64,000 bases of DNA, from contig QFNC01000005.1 of the NCBI GenBank assembly GCA_003240695.1, positions 1 to 64,000 on the forward strand, written 5' to 3'. This document shows positions 35,561 to 44,128 of the stretch, in pieces. Source of the DNA: Pseudoxanthomonas suwonensis (lineage in GTDB: Bacteria > Pseudomonadota > Gammaproteobacteria > Xanthomonadales > Xanthomonadaceae). Both the position numbers and the translations under genes were made by a program. Every line of letters starts with the position of its first letter. The first letter of the stretch is position 1. The notes beneath the pieces are model-generated. The model had not been told where the DNA came from. It did not search any database and saw only the letters and a program-made list of their open reading frames with translations.

Positions 35561-36934
35561 ATGCAGGTCACATTCCACGGCGCGGCGGGCGAGGTGACCG
35601 GATCGCTGCATCTGGTCGAGGCGGCGGGCAAGCGCATCCTGCTGGACTGCGGCCTGATCCAGGGCAGTCCGGAGGCCGAAGCGCGCAACCGCGAGCCGTT
35701 CCCGTTCAATCCGGCCAGCCTGGATGCGGTGATCATCAGCCATGCCCACATCGACCACATCGGCCGCTTGCCGCTGCTGGTGGCGCACGGCTTCCGCGGG
35801 CCGGTGTTCGCCCAGCAAGCCACTGCCGAACTGATGTCGATCATGCTGCTGGACGCCGCATCGCTGCAGGAAAACGAGGCCGAACGCGCCAACCGCCACC
35901 GCCGCCGCAGTGAACCGGAGGTGCTGCCGTTGTACACGCGCGAGGCCGTGCATGGCGCTCTGGAACAGCTGCACGTGCTGCCCTACGACACGCCCAGCGA
36001 ACTGCTGCCGGGTGTCCGGGTGACCCTGCGCGATGCCGGGCACATCCTGGGCTCGTGCATCGTGGAGCTGCGGGCCGATGATCGCAAGCTGGTGTTTTCC
36101 GGCGACCTGGGACCGGCCGGCACGCCGATCCTGCGCGATGCCACGCCGATCGCCGAAGCCGATCTGCTGTTGATGGAATCCACCTATGGCGACCGCAACC
36201 ACCGCGACCGCGCCGACACCATCCACCAACTGGGCGAGATCCTGGAGCAGGCCTGGCGCGACCGCGGCAACGTGCTGATCCCGGCCTTCGCTGTCGGCCG
36301 TTCGCAGGAGCTGCTGTACTGGTTCGCGCGCCACTGGGACGACTGGAACCTGCAGCGCTGGCAGATCTTCCTGGACAGCACGATGGCTGGCAAGGTGGTG
36401 CAGGTGTACGACCGCCACCACGCCCTGTTCGATGCCGATGCCCGCGAGGTGTGGCGCGGCACGCCCAATCCCTTCCGCCTGCCCAACCTGCACATCACCG
36501 AGTCGGTGGACGAGTCGATGGCGATCAACCGCATCGCCTCGGGCGCGATCATCATCGCCGGCAGCGGCATGGCCAACGGCGGACGCATCCTGCACCACCT
36601 GCGCCAGAACCTGGGACGCCGCAACGCGCACGTGGTGTTCGTGGGCTACCAGGCCGTGGGCACGCTGGGACGCCGGCTGGTGGACGGCGCCCGCTGGGTG
36701 CGCATCCACGGCCACGACTACCGGGTGAATGCCCAGCGGCATACCGTGGGCGGCTTGTCGGCGCACACCGACCAGCAGGGCTTGCTGGCCTGGTACGGCG
36801 GCTTCCAGCCATCGCCGCCGGTGGTGCTGGTGCATGGCGAGGATGCCGCGCGCGAGGCGCTGGCCGGGGAAATCGGCGAGCGTTTCGGCGTGGCGGCCAA
36901 ACTGGCCCATCCCGGCATGACGCTGCCGGTCTGA
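35561..36934 (+). CDS. Beta-CASP metallo-beta-lactamase-fold hydrolase (RNA exonuclease type)
   Basis: 457 aa. The N-terminus has FHGAAGEVTGSLHLVE. Motif 2 is SHAHIDHIGRLP, with further metal ligands in RDAGHILGSC and FSGDLG. The beta-CASP part shows MESTYGDR, PAFAVGRSQELLYW and GGLSAHTDQQGLL, the pattern of CPSF73-like/YsH1-type RNA-processing hydrolases. It is divergent from the M13 lipoprotein gene. A GGGGAGC ribosome-binding site precedes the ATG. Its stop overlaps the start of the TauE/SafE-like gene. Confidence 0.9.
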   Translation: MQVTFHGAAGEVTGSLHLVEAAGKRILLDCGLIQGSPEAEARNREPFPFNPASLDAVIISHAHIDHIGRLPLLVAHGFRGPVFAQQATAELMSIMLLDAASLQENEAERANRHRRRSEPEVLPLYTREAVHGALEQLHVLPYDTPSELLPGVRVTLRDAGHILGSCIVELRADDRKLVFSGDLGPAGTPILRDATPIAEADLLLMESTYGDRNHRDRADTIHQLGEILEQAWRDRGNVLIPAFAVGRSQELLYWFARHWDDWNLQRWQIFLDSTMAGKVVQVYDRHHALFDADAREVWRGTPNPFRLPNLHITESVDESMAINRIASGAIIIAGSGMANGGRILHHLRQNLGRRNAHVVFVGYQAVGTLGRRLVDGARWVRIHGHDYRVNAQRHTVGGLSAHTDQQGLLAWYGGFQPSPPVVLVHGEDAAREALAGEIGERFGVAAKLAHPGMTLPV

Positions 36935-37919
36935 TGCTGCCATCGCTGGATCGCGCGCTGCTGTTCCTGGCGCTGTCATTGCTGGCGGAAGTGGCCGGCA
37001 CGGTCGGCGCTTCGGCTCGTCGGTGTTCTTCGTGCTCATGGCGGGGTTCTTCTTCGACTTCGAGACCGTGCTGGGCATCACCGCCGTGTTCCACCTGCTG
37101 AGCAATGTCAGCAAGCTCGGTCTGTTCCGGGGCGGCATCGACAAGGGACTGCTGTTGACGCTGGGGCTGCCATCGGTGGGGTTCGCCATCGTCGGCGGAC
37201 TGGCCACGCCGTATCTGCCGGTGCAGGCATTGAAGATCGTGCTGGCGGCGTTCCTGATCGTGCTGTCGGGGGCGCTGCTGTGGCGCCGCGACTGGACATT
37301 GCCGTCCACCCCGCTGGCCGCAGCCGTGGGCGGCGCCGTGTCTGGCGGCATGGCCGGCCTGGTGGGTACCCGCGGCGCGGTGCGCGGTCTGACCCTGGCG
37401 GCGTTCAACCTGCCCAAGGAGGTGTTCGTGGCCACCTCGGCGGCCATCGACTTGTGCATCGATGTGGCGCGCACGCTGGTGTACGCCGGAAACGGCTATC
37501 TGCATCTGCACGATCTGGCCTGGGCGCCCTTGCTGGCACTGGTGGCGATGGCCGGCACCTGGATCGGCCGGCTGTGTCTGCACCATGTGCCGCAGCACGC
37601 GTTCCGCACGCTGTCGCTGTTGCTGGTGCTCGGCATCGGCCTGGTCACGTTGTTCCAGGCCGCGATGTCGTTATGGATGCGTGGCACGACGGGCCGGCGT
37701 GCGCGCGTCCGGCGGGTGTCCCGCGGCATTCTGCAGCGAACTCTGCGCCGTCGGCACGTATCCCTGGTCGTTGATGCGGATGTGGGTGAACAGCCAGCCT
37801 TCCAGCAGGTTCAGCACTGGCTCGGACATGTCGAAACCGGCGTGATGCTGCGACCGCAGCGAGGCCACCTTGTCCACGAAACGCTCGTGCACGCCCTTGT
37901 GCGCGTCGGTCAGCGATAG
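36934..37919 (+). pseudogene. TauE/SafE-like membrane transporter with apparent frameshift
   Basis: The gene starts by ATGA overlap with the upstream hydrolase (MLPSLDRALLFLALSLLAEVAGTVG). At about 37006-37011 the frame breaks. The next frame carries the rest of a TauE/SafE-like permease: SSVFFVLMAGFFFDFE, VLGITAVFHLLSNVSK, then helices to about 37680. Adding one G in the GGCGC tract restores the expected GGFGSSVFF. The downstream frame has no stop until 37919 and so runs antisense into the hemerythrin gene, which is probably not its true end. Either a decayed gene or a one-base sequencing error. Confidence 0.75.
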
Positions 37920-38125
37920 CCGGCCTTCGCCATCATCTCCTCCTCGAGCGCGAAACGGGTCACGGTGTAGTCGCCCAGCTGGTCGATGATGCCGCTGATA
38001 CGGTCGGCGTGACCGGCCAAGCGGGCATCGCGCAGATCGTCGATGTACTGGACGACCTGCCGGTGCTGGTCGTCGATCCAGTCGATGCCGGTATTGCGGT
38101 CGTTGGTCCATTCGAGCAGGCTCAT
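37671..38125 (-). pseudogene. Bacteriohemerythrin-like gene with apparent frameshift
   Basis: The start MSLLEWTNDRNTGIDWIDDQHRQ at 38125 is the typical bacteriohemerythrin N-terminus with its first His ligand. The frame stops at 37910 just after MMAKAGYR. The remaining domain continues in another frame with LTDAHKGVHERFVDKV and WLFTHIRINDQGYVP, which hold the later His and Asp ligands. One added base at about 37913-37916 would rejoin them. The usual HFxxEE ligand motif reads RFALEEE, so one iron-binding His is Arg. The 3' end overlaps the antisense tail of the permease frame. Confidence 0.75.
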
Positions 38126-38283
38126 GGGTCACTGCGAGGCTGGATGCAGAGCGGCGATCGTCGTGATTGGCGCATATCGGCAATTGATCACGAACGAATT
38201 CCCGGACAGCCGGCAGCGTCGCAGTCCGCAGGCAGTCAGACAGTGTGTTTCGATCCGACGCGCAGCGGCAGGACGGCGCGCGT

Positions 38284-40341
38284 TCAACGCACCAGCTTGA
38301 AGCCCACGTCGTCGTAGCCACGGCCCGGATCGAGCGGTCGTGAACCACTGTAGCCGCGCCAGCTGCGGCCCACGGCGACGCGTTCTTCGCAGCTCTCGCC
38401 GCAGGCCTGCAGCCATTGCGACAGGGACTTCGAACCACCGCCCCCGCCGCCGGCCTGACGGCTGTTGCCCGGCAAGCGGTAGCGCTGTCCGGCGCGCCGG
38501 CTGGCCCATTGCGCGTAGGCGTTGGCGTCGTTCCACGACACGCACACCACCGGACTGCCATCCGATTGGCTGAAGCCGGGCGATTCCCAGCTTTTCGGCG
38601 CGATGACCCGCAACGGCGATGCGCGTTCGCGGCACAGCGACGCCGGGCGGCCAGTGGCGCGGGCGAAGGCGGCGTACTGCTGGCGCGTGACCCAGCCGCT
38701 GCTGATCACGGTGGATTCGCCGCTGTCCGCATCGCCCACGCGGATGCTTTCGGCAATCGCGTCGGCCTGGCGTTGCAGATCGGCCCGGCGCTCCTGCGGC
38801 ACTGGAATCTCCGCGGCGAATGCCACCGCCTGCTGCGCCTTGCCGCGGTTGCCGGTCTTGACCGCGGAGGCCACCAGTGTGCCGATCGCAGCATCCATCC
38901 GGTCGCGCAGATGCAGCAAGGTGGCGGTGTCCGGATGTTCGGTGCGCTCGATCAGCTGCGTGGCGCGCACGAAATAGGCACGCGCTTCCTTCACGTTTCC
39001 GTTGCGCAGCTGCCGTTCGGCTTCGACGCTGAGCCGGTCCACCAGTCCGGCCACGGCCGGCACCAGGCCGTCGTGCTCGGGGTCGGCCGCATGTGCCGAC
39101 AGGATGCTGTCGTAGGCGTTGCCCTGCGCCGGCGTGGTGAGCTTGCCGTCCTGCATCTGCTGCTCTGCTGCCACCAGCCATTGCGAGGCGGGCGATTCCG
39201 CCAGCGGACGCGGCATGGGGTCGCCAGGTGCGCCGCTGGCCAGGACGCCCTGCTGCGAGGGACCGGCACCATTGGATGACGAAGCCGTGCCCAGCGGCGA
39301 TGGCAGCGGTGAACCTCGGGCCGCGGTAGAGGTCGGAGCGGAATGCACCGGCTGCGCAGAACGTCCGGATAGGCCATTGCGGTACAGCAGATGCCCGATC
39401 GTGCCGATGGCCAGCAGGACCACCACTGCAATTCCTGCATACGTCCATGCCGGCTGCCTGGCCGATGCCGGACCCGGCAGCGCACCCCCGCGCGAGCGGT
39501 ACACGGTGCCGTATTTCTGCAGCAGATCCTGCAGCGCCTGACGCATCTCGCTGGCGTTCTGGTAGCGCGCGGCGGGCGACTTCTGCAGGGCCTTGTCGAA
39601 GAATTTCTGCCAGTGCCGCAGTTCCGGCGGCAGGCGCGGAATCGGGTCCTGTGCGTGCTGCAGCGCCATCGACAACGCATCGGCGGCGTTGTACGGCAGT
39701 GCGCCGGTCAGCATTTCCCACGCTACCACGCTCATGCTGTACAGGTCGGCACGGCCGTCCACCTGTTCGCCGCGGGCCTGTTCCGGCGGCATGTAGGCCG
39801 TGCTGCCCACGGCCATGCCGGCGGTGGTGACGCGCGGTCCGAAGCCGCGCCGCAGGGCGATGCCGAAATCCGCCAGCAGCGGCCGGTCGGCGTCGTCGAA
39901 CAGCACGTTCTCGGATTTCACGTCGCGATGCACGATGCCGCGGGCGTGGGCATACTCCAATGCCGACAGCAGCGCGTCCAGGATGGAATGCACGCGCGCG
40001 TGGTCGTTGCTGTAGTCGCGCTGCGCCAGATTGCCGCGCGGCAGATACGGCATGGAATAGTAGGGCAGCCCCGAGCGGCTGCGCCCCACCTCGTAGATGC
40101 TGACGATGTGCGGATGCTCCAGACGGGCGATGGTGCGCGCCTCGTTCTCGAAGCGGCGCCGGCTGACTTCGTCGGTCAGCGCCTCCGGCAGCATCACCTT
40201 CAGGGCGACATCGCGGTCCAGCCCCTGCTGGCGCGCCAGGTACACGGTGGACATGCCACCGTGGCCGATCATGCGCAGCAGCCTGTAGCCGTGGATGTCC
40301 GGCAGTCCTTCCCCAGCGTTGGGATCGTCCTCGTAATGCAT
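38284..40341 (-). CDS. Membrane Ser/Thr protein kinase with C-terminal SUMF/FGE-like domain
   Basis: 685 aa. The Hanks-type kinase domain spans about 18-275: GHGGMS loop (26-31), Lys48, HRDVKSEN (138-145), DFG (158-160), and STAYMPPEQARG. A transmembrane helix is at about 299-319. A Ser/Pro linker and a helical repeat-like region (about 390-540) follow in the periplasm. A short domain at about 560-685 has VVCVSWNDANAYAQWAS and ends YDDVGFKLVR, as in FGE-sulfatase/SUMF domains of PpkA-type kinases. The domain is shorter than a full FGE domain. No type VI secretion genes are nearby. Confidence 0.9.
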   Translation of the reverse strand: MHYEDDPNAGEGLPDIHGYRLLRMIGHGGMSTVYLARQQGLDRDVALKVMLPEALTDEVSRRRFENEARTIARLEHPHIVSIYEVGRSRSGLPYYSMPYLPRGNLAQRDYSNDHARVHSILDALLSALEYAHARGIVHRDVKSENVLFDDADRPLLADFGIALRRGFGPRVTTAGMAVGSTAYMPPEQARGEQVDGRADLYSMSVVAWEMLTGALPYNAADALSMALQHAQDPIPRLPPELRHWQKFFDKALQKSPAARYQNASEMRQALQDLLQKYGTVYRSRGGALPGPASARQPAWTYAGIAVVVLLAIGTIGHLLYRNGLSGRSAQPVHSAPTSTAARGSPLPSPLGTASSSNGAGPSQQGVLASGAPGDPMPRPLAESPASQWLVAAEQQMQDGKLTTPAQGNAYDSILSAHAADPEHDGLVPAVAGLVDRLSVEAERQLRNGNVKEARAYFVRATQLIERTEHPDTATLLHLRDRMDAAIGTLVASAVKTGNRGKAQQAVAFAAEIPVPQERRADLQRQADAIAESIRVGDADSGESTVISSGWVTRQQYAAFARATGRPASLCRERASPLRVIAPKSWESPGFSQSDGSPVVCVSWNDANAYAQWASRRAGQRYRLPGNSRQAGGGGGGSKSLSQWLQACGESCEERVAVGRSWRGYSGSRPLDPGRGYDDVGFKLVR

Positions 40342-40486
40342 GCCGGCCCCTGTCTCAGGAGCGGAGCATACGATGCCGTGCCGCCGAGGTCATCCCCGCA
40401 GCCTTGCATCGGCGTTCAGGTACAGCGGCTGGACATCGCCCGTCGTCCCGGTATCGTGTCGGCGGTCGCGGGGATGAAGGTGGACG

Positions 40487-42010
40487 ATGATCAAGCGGAT
40501 TGGCGGATTGCTGCTGGCTCTGGCCCTGGTGTTGCTGTCGGCAGTGGCGGTGTTGTGGTCGGTCAGTCGCTCCGCAGGGCCGCAGTCGGAGGTCGCCGCC
40601 GCGCTCGACGCGCTCGACGAACGCTGGAGGCCCGAAGGCCGCAATGCCCTGTCCGGGTTGTGGCTGATGGACTACGCCATTCCCGATCGCGCGCAGCGGG
40701 ACAGTGTCCTGCGCGACGACCTGCGCAAGCTGCACCAGTCGCAGGTCCTCACCGCCCGCGTGGTGGGGCCGGACATCAGTACCGCCGAAGGGCGCTTCCC
40801 CCTGCACCTCTATGGTTCGGAGGATCGGGGTCAATTCTGCAAGGTGACTGATGCCTGTCTGCAGCGGGTACGCACGGATCTGAAACGCTATCGTGACCTG
40901 ATCGCGCGCAACCAGGCCGCGCTGCAGCAACTGGGCGAAGCGGACGACGGCGACCACCTGCAGGGCCGGTTTGAAACGCTGCCCAACATGGTCCTGCAAC
41001 CCCGTTATGCGCAGGCCTATTACCCCGCGACCGAGCTGGCGGTGCGTTTCCTGGATGGAGAGCGCGAAGCCGCCTTGGATCAGACGTGCCGTCATATCGT
41101 CCGTTGGCGGCAACTGCGGCAGAACACCGACAGCATGGAGACCGTCGGCGTGGCCGCATCCTTCGCAGCGCGGGGCTATGGCCAGCTGGCGGGCGACATG
41201 CTGGGCGAATGGCCGCTGACGCAGCCATTGCCGAAAGTCTGCGACATCGCGTTCCAGCCGCCGGGCTCGCCGGAAGTGCAGGGCCTTTGCCGCGGCATGC
41301 AGGGCGAGTTCCGGACCATGGCTGCCGAGCTGCGGCGTGCGGTGCCCGCTGCCGGCGAGCAACGGAAGGGGCCAGGCTGGTTGCGCTACGTACCGCATGC
41401 CATTGTCTACGATGCGGAGAAGACGGCTGCGCGTTTGGCGCCGCACTATGCGCAGTACTGCCAGACGTCGGCCCAGCGTGCGTACATCGAGGATCGCGAT
41501 CTCGAACAGCCACTGTCCGGACGCAGTGATGAGGTCGGGCTGGCTTGTGTCGCCAATCTGGCGGGCTGCCTGCTGATCGACCCCGCCAACCTCGACCTGT
41601 CGGAGCAGGTGGTGAGGTTGCGTCATGCGGATGCCCAACTGCGCCTTCTGGGAGCGCTGCAATGGCTGCGGGCGCAGCCCGGGATCGCCACCGATCCCGC
41701 CGCCACGCTGGCGCAGCTGCCGCCGCATCTGACCAGCGCGGCGCATCCGGTCCGCTACGATGCGGCGACGCGTTCACTGGTGATGCAGCAGCTTGGGGCG
41801 CAGCAGGCGGCGGGCGTGCGCCCGAACACCGTGACCATGCCGCTGCCCGGTTCGCGCGTGCCGGTCAGTACGCCGGTTCCGCCTCCGGTTGTCGATCAGG
41901 TAAACGGTGTGCCGGACGACGCTGCCTTGCCCGAGGGTGCAGGCTCTGCGCCGGTCGATGCCCCCGCCGCCGAACCGGGGCCAGCTGCGCCGCCATCCAC
42001 GGCCGGCTGA
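40487..42010 (+). CDS. Unknown single-pass membrane protein, divergent from the Ser/Thr kinase
   Basis: 507 aa. One N-terminal helix (LLLALALVLLSAVAVLWSV) anchors a large helical periplasmic domain with several Cys (FCKVTDACL, QTCRHIV, KVCDIAF, GLCRGM, YCQTS, ACVANLAGC). It ends in a Pro/Ala-rich, probably disordered tail of about 60 residues. I do not recognise the family. It is divergent from the kinase at 38284-40341 with a 145 bp shared upstream region. The 3' end overlaps the convergent DUF4442 gene by 115 bp. Confidence 0.75.
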   Translation: MIKRIGGLLLALALVLLSAVAVLWSVSRSAGPQSEVAAALDALDERWRPEGRNALSGLWLMDYAIPDRAQRDSVLRDDLRKLHQSQVLTARVVGPDISTAEGRFPLHLYGSEDRGQFCKVTDACLQRVRTDLKRYRDLIARNQAALQQLGEADDGDHLQGRFETLPNMVLQPRYAQAYYPATELAVRFLDGEREAALDQTCRHIVRWRQLRQNTDSMETVGVAASFAARGYGQLAGDMLGEWPLTQPLPKVCDIAFQPPGSPEVQGLCRGMQGEFRTMAAELRRAVPAAGEQRKGPGWLRYVPHAIVYDAEKTAARLAPHYAQYCQTSAQRAYIEDRDLEQPLSGRSDEVGLACVANLAGCLLIDPANLDLSEQVVRLRHADAQLRLLGALQWLRAQPGIATDPAATLAQLPPHLTSAAHPVRYDAATRSLVMQQLGAQQAAGVRPNTVTMPLPGSRVPVSTPVPPPVVDQVNGVPDDAALPEGAGSAPVDAPAAEPGPAAPPSTAG

Positions 42011-42468
42011 ATCGCCGCGCGCTTGCGGCGGATGTACAGCTGCTTGCGCACGCTGGCCACGGTGTCGCCGGCGGCATCGGTCACCGCGGTGTCGAACCAG
42101 ACCAGATGCTTGGCGCCATCAGCGGTTTCCGCACGGATCGCGTCGATGTCGGCAGGCGACAGGTAGAAGCGGGCGGTGACCGTGCCGCGGCCGGGCTTGT
42201 TGAAGCGGATCTCGCCGGCCTGGTCCCACACCACGTAGTCGCGCCCCAGCACGTGCATGACCAGCAGCATCCAGAACGGATCGGTCATGGCGAACAGGCT
42301 GCCGCCGAAATGGGTGCCCACGTAGTTGCGGTTCCATGGCCGCTGGCGCAACTCGACCACGGCATGATGGAAGTCGGCATCCAGCCGGGTCACGCGAATG
42401 CCCGTGAACAGGAACGGCGGCCACAGGTTCAACACCCGCCGCAAATTGCGGGCCGACAGCGGTTTCAT
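41896..42468 (-). CDS. DUF4442 hotdog-fold putative thioesterase
   Basis: 190 aa. The core (NLWPPFLFTGIRVTRL, RNYVGTHFGGSLFAMTDPFW, DQAGEIRFNKPGRGTVTARF) matches DUF4442 proteins, relatives of PaaI/YiiD acyl-CoA thioesterases. The THFGGSLF segment lies where the catalytic residue of hotdog enzymes sits. After KQLYIRRK the last ~44 residues are Gly/Ala/Ser/Pro-rich and lie antisense to the end of the neighbouring gene, so they may be a read-through extension. The gene starts 8 bp after cnoX on the same strand. Confidence 0.85.
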   Translation of the reverse strand: MKPLSARNLRRVLNLWPPFLFTGIRVTRLDADFHHAVVELRQRPWNRNYVGTHFGGSLFAMTDPFWMLLVMHVLGRDYVVWDQAGEIRFNKPGRGTVTARFYLSPADIDAIRAETADGAKHLVWFDTAVTDAAGDTVASVRKQLYIRRKRAAIQPAVDGGAAGPGSAAGASTGAEPAPSGKAASSGTPFT

Positions 42469-42475
42469 GGCGATG

Positions 42476-43357
42476 TCAGGACAGCAACAGCGAGGACATC
42501 TGTCGCCGGTAGCGGCTGACCAGATCAGCATCGTCGATGATGCGGAAGGCGTCGATCAGCGCCTGCCGCGGCAGGCCATCGGCATAGCCGCGATCGCGGC
42601 GCAGCATCTCCATGAACTGCTGCAGGCCAGCTTCGGCATCGCCGGCCACCAGGCGTTGAACGCCCAGCAGATGGCGCGCCTTCAGATCGGCGGGGTTGGC
42701 CTGGACCGCTGCTTCCAGCGTCGCGGCGGGCGGCGCATCCTTCAGCAAAGTGGCAAATCCCAGTCGCGCGCGTGCCTGCACGGCGCGATCGTCGGTGGAC
42801 AGGTTGGCGGGCAGCGCATCCAGCAGCTGCTCGGCCTCGCCGGCCGCCCCGGTCTGCAGCAGCGCCAGTGCCAGATCCAGCCGGTGTTCGGCAGTGTCCG
42901 GTTCGGATTCCGCCAGCTTGCGCAGGCGCAGCACCTCTGCATGCGGGTCGGGTGGCGGCAGATGTGCCGGTTCTGCAGCCGTGTCCCCGGTGTCGGTGGG
43001 CAGTCCCGGCTCGATGCCGTGGTGCTTCAGGAATTCGCGCAGCTGGCCTTCCGGCAGCGCGCCGGGGAAGCCGTCCACGATCTGGCCGTCCTTCAGCAGC
43101 ATCACCGTGGGAACCGAGCGGATCTGGAAGGCGGCGGACAGGTCCGGTTCCTTGTCCACATCCACCTTGGCCAGCACGAAGGCGCCGTGGTACTCGCCGG
43201 CCAGTTTTTCCAGGATCGGCCCCAGCGTGCGGCACGGACCGCACCAGGTGGCCCAGAAATCCACCAGCACCGGGGTGGTCAGCGAGGCCTGCAGCACCTC
43301 GGCCTCGAAGGTGGCGGTGGTGGCGTCGAACACATGCGACTTGGCGGCATCGGCCAT
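42476..43357 (-). CDS. cnoX: Thioredoxin-TPR chaperedoxin CnoX (YbbN)
   Basis: 293 aa. The thioredoxin domain (about 10-115) has an intact active site VDFWATWCGPCRTLGP, unlike E. coli CnoX which lacks the redox CxxC. A Pro-rich linker is followed by a TPR-like helical domain (about 135-290; LRLRKLAESEPDTAEHRLDLA, LLGVQRLVAGDAEAGLQQFMEML). CnoX protects proteins from oxidation and delivers them to GroEL and DnaK. Presence of WCGPC suggests real thiol-redox activity here. It is upstream of the DUF4442 gene. Confidence 0.93.
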   Translation of the reverse strand: MADAAKSHVFDATTATFEAEVLQASLTTPVLVDFWATWCGPCRTLGPILEKLAGEYHGAFVLAKVDVDKEPDLSAAFQIRSVPTVMLLKDGQIVDGFPGALPEGQLREFLKHHGIEPGLPTDTGDTAAEPAHLPPPDPHAEVLRLRKLAESEPDTAEHRLDLALALLQTGAAGEAEQLLDALPANLSTDDRAVQARARLGFATLLKDAPPAATLEAAVQANPADLKARHLLGVQRLVAGDAEAGLQQFMEMLRRDRGYADGLPRQALIDAFRIIDDADLVSRYRRQMSSLLLS

Positions 43358-43441
43358 GGACAGGCTCCGGGAAAAGGTCGGCTGCAGACATGGTGGCAGA
43401 TGCTCCAGAATGCAACGTGATCAGCCATCGAGGTTTTCCGC

Positions 43442-44095
43442 ATGCCGTGTGACTTGCGTCGTCGCTGGCCGCTGGTGTTGACCGGATTGGCTGCAGGATC
43501 CAGCGTGCCTGCCTATCTGTGGGCGGCGCAACACGTGCGCGGATATCGGCATTCGGCGCAACCCGTCACCTGGGCCGGCGCGTCGGGCCAGCCCGATGCG
43601 TGGTTCTTCAACCTGTTCGCATTGATCGTGCCCGGCCTGCTGATGACTGCAGTGGCCTGGATGCTGCGCGCGCGATTGCCCGCCGGCAGTGGCTGGCCGG
43701 CCCGGCTCGGCGCGCAGATGGCCCTGCTGGCCTGCCTGGCCATGCTGGCGCAGGGGCTGTGGACACTGGATGTGGAGGCGATGCAGGGCGCAGCCACGCG
43801 CCGGCATGCCACCGCTTGGATGGTGTGGACGATCGCCACCACGATCGCTGCAGCGCTGCTGGCCATCGGCACGTGGCGATGGCCCCGGTGGCGGGCATTG
43901 GCCGGTAGCAGCGCATGGCTGGCCATCATCATGCCGCTGGCGCCGGCAGTGCTGACGATGGTCATTCCCGGACCGTTGCTGCAGCGACTGCTGTGGCTGG
44001 CATGGTGGCTGTGGTGGCTGGCGATCGGCTGGACCCTGGCACGGGTCGCTGATCCAGCTGCGACGGGCCGTGACGCTGCTGCTGCACTGCGGTAG
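43442..44095 (+). CDS. DUF998-type integral membrane protein
   Basis: 217 aa with six hydrophobic segments and WFFNLFALIVPGLLMTAVAWML near the first third. This topology and the LAQGLWTLD motif recall DUF998 family proteins, which have no assigned function. It is 33 bp upstream of leuS and on the same strand, and its start lies 84 bp from the divergent cnoX. The family call rests on overall topology and is only tentative. Confidence 0.75.
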   Translation: MPCDLRRRWPLVLTGLAAGSSVPAYLWAAQHVRGYRHSAQPVTWAGASGQPDAWFFNLFALIVPGLLMTAVAWMLRARLPAGSGWPARLGAQMALLACLAMLAQGLWTLDVEAMQGAATRRHATAWMVWTIATTIAAALLAIGTWRWPRWRALAGSSAWLAIIMPLAPAVLTMVIPGPLLQRLLWLAWWLWWLAIGWTLARVADPAATGRDAAAALR

Positions 44096-44128
44096 CCTTG
44101 CCGTTTTCGCCCAATCGAACGACCTGCC

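Noticed and set aside
38284..40341. The kinase as part of a type VI secretion cluster
   Set aside because: No tss, hcp, vgrG or clpV genes occur in the window, so this assignment is not supported here.
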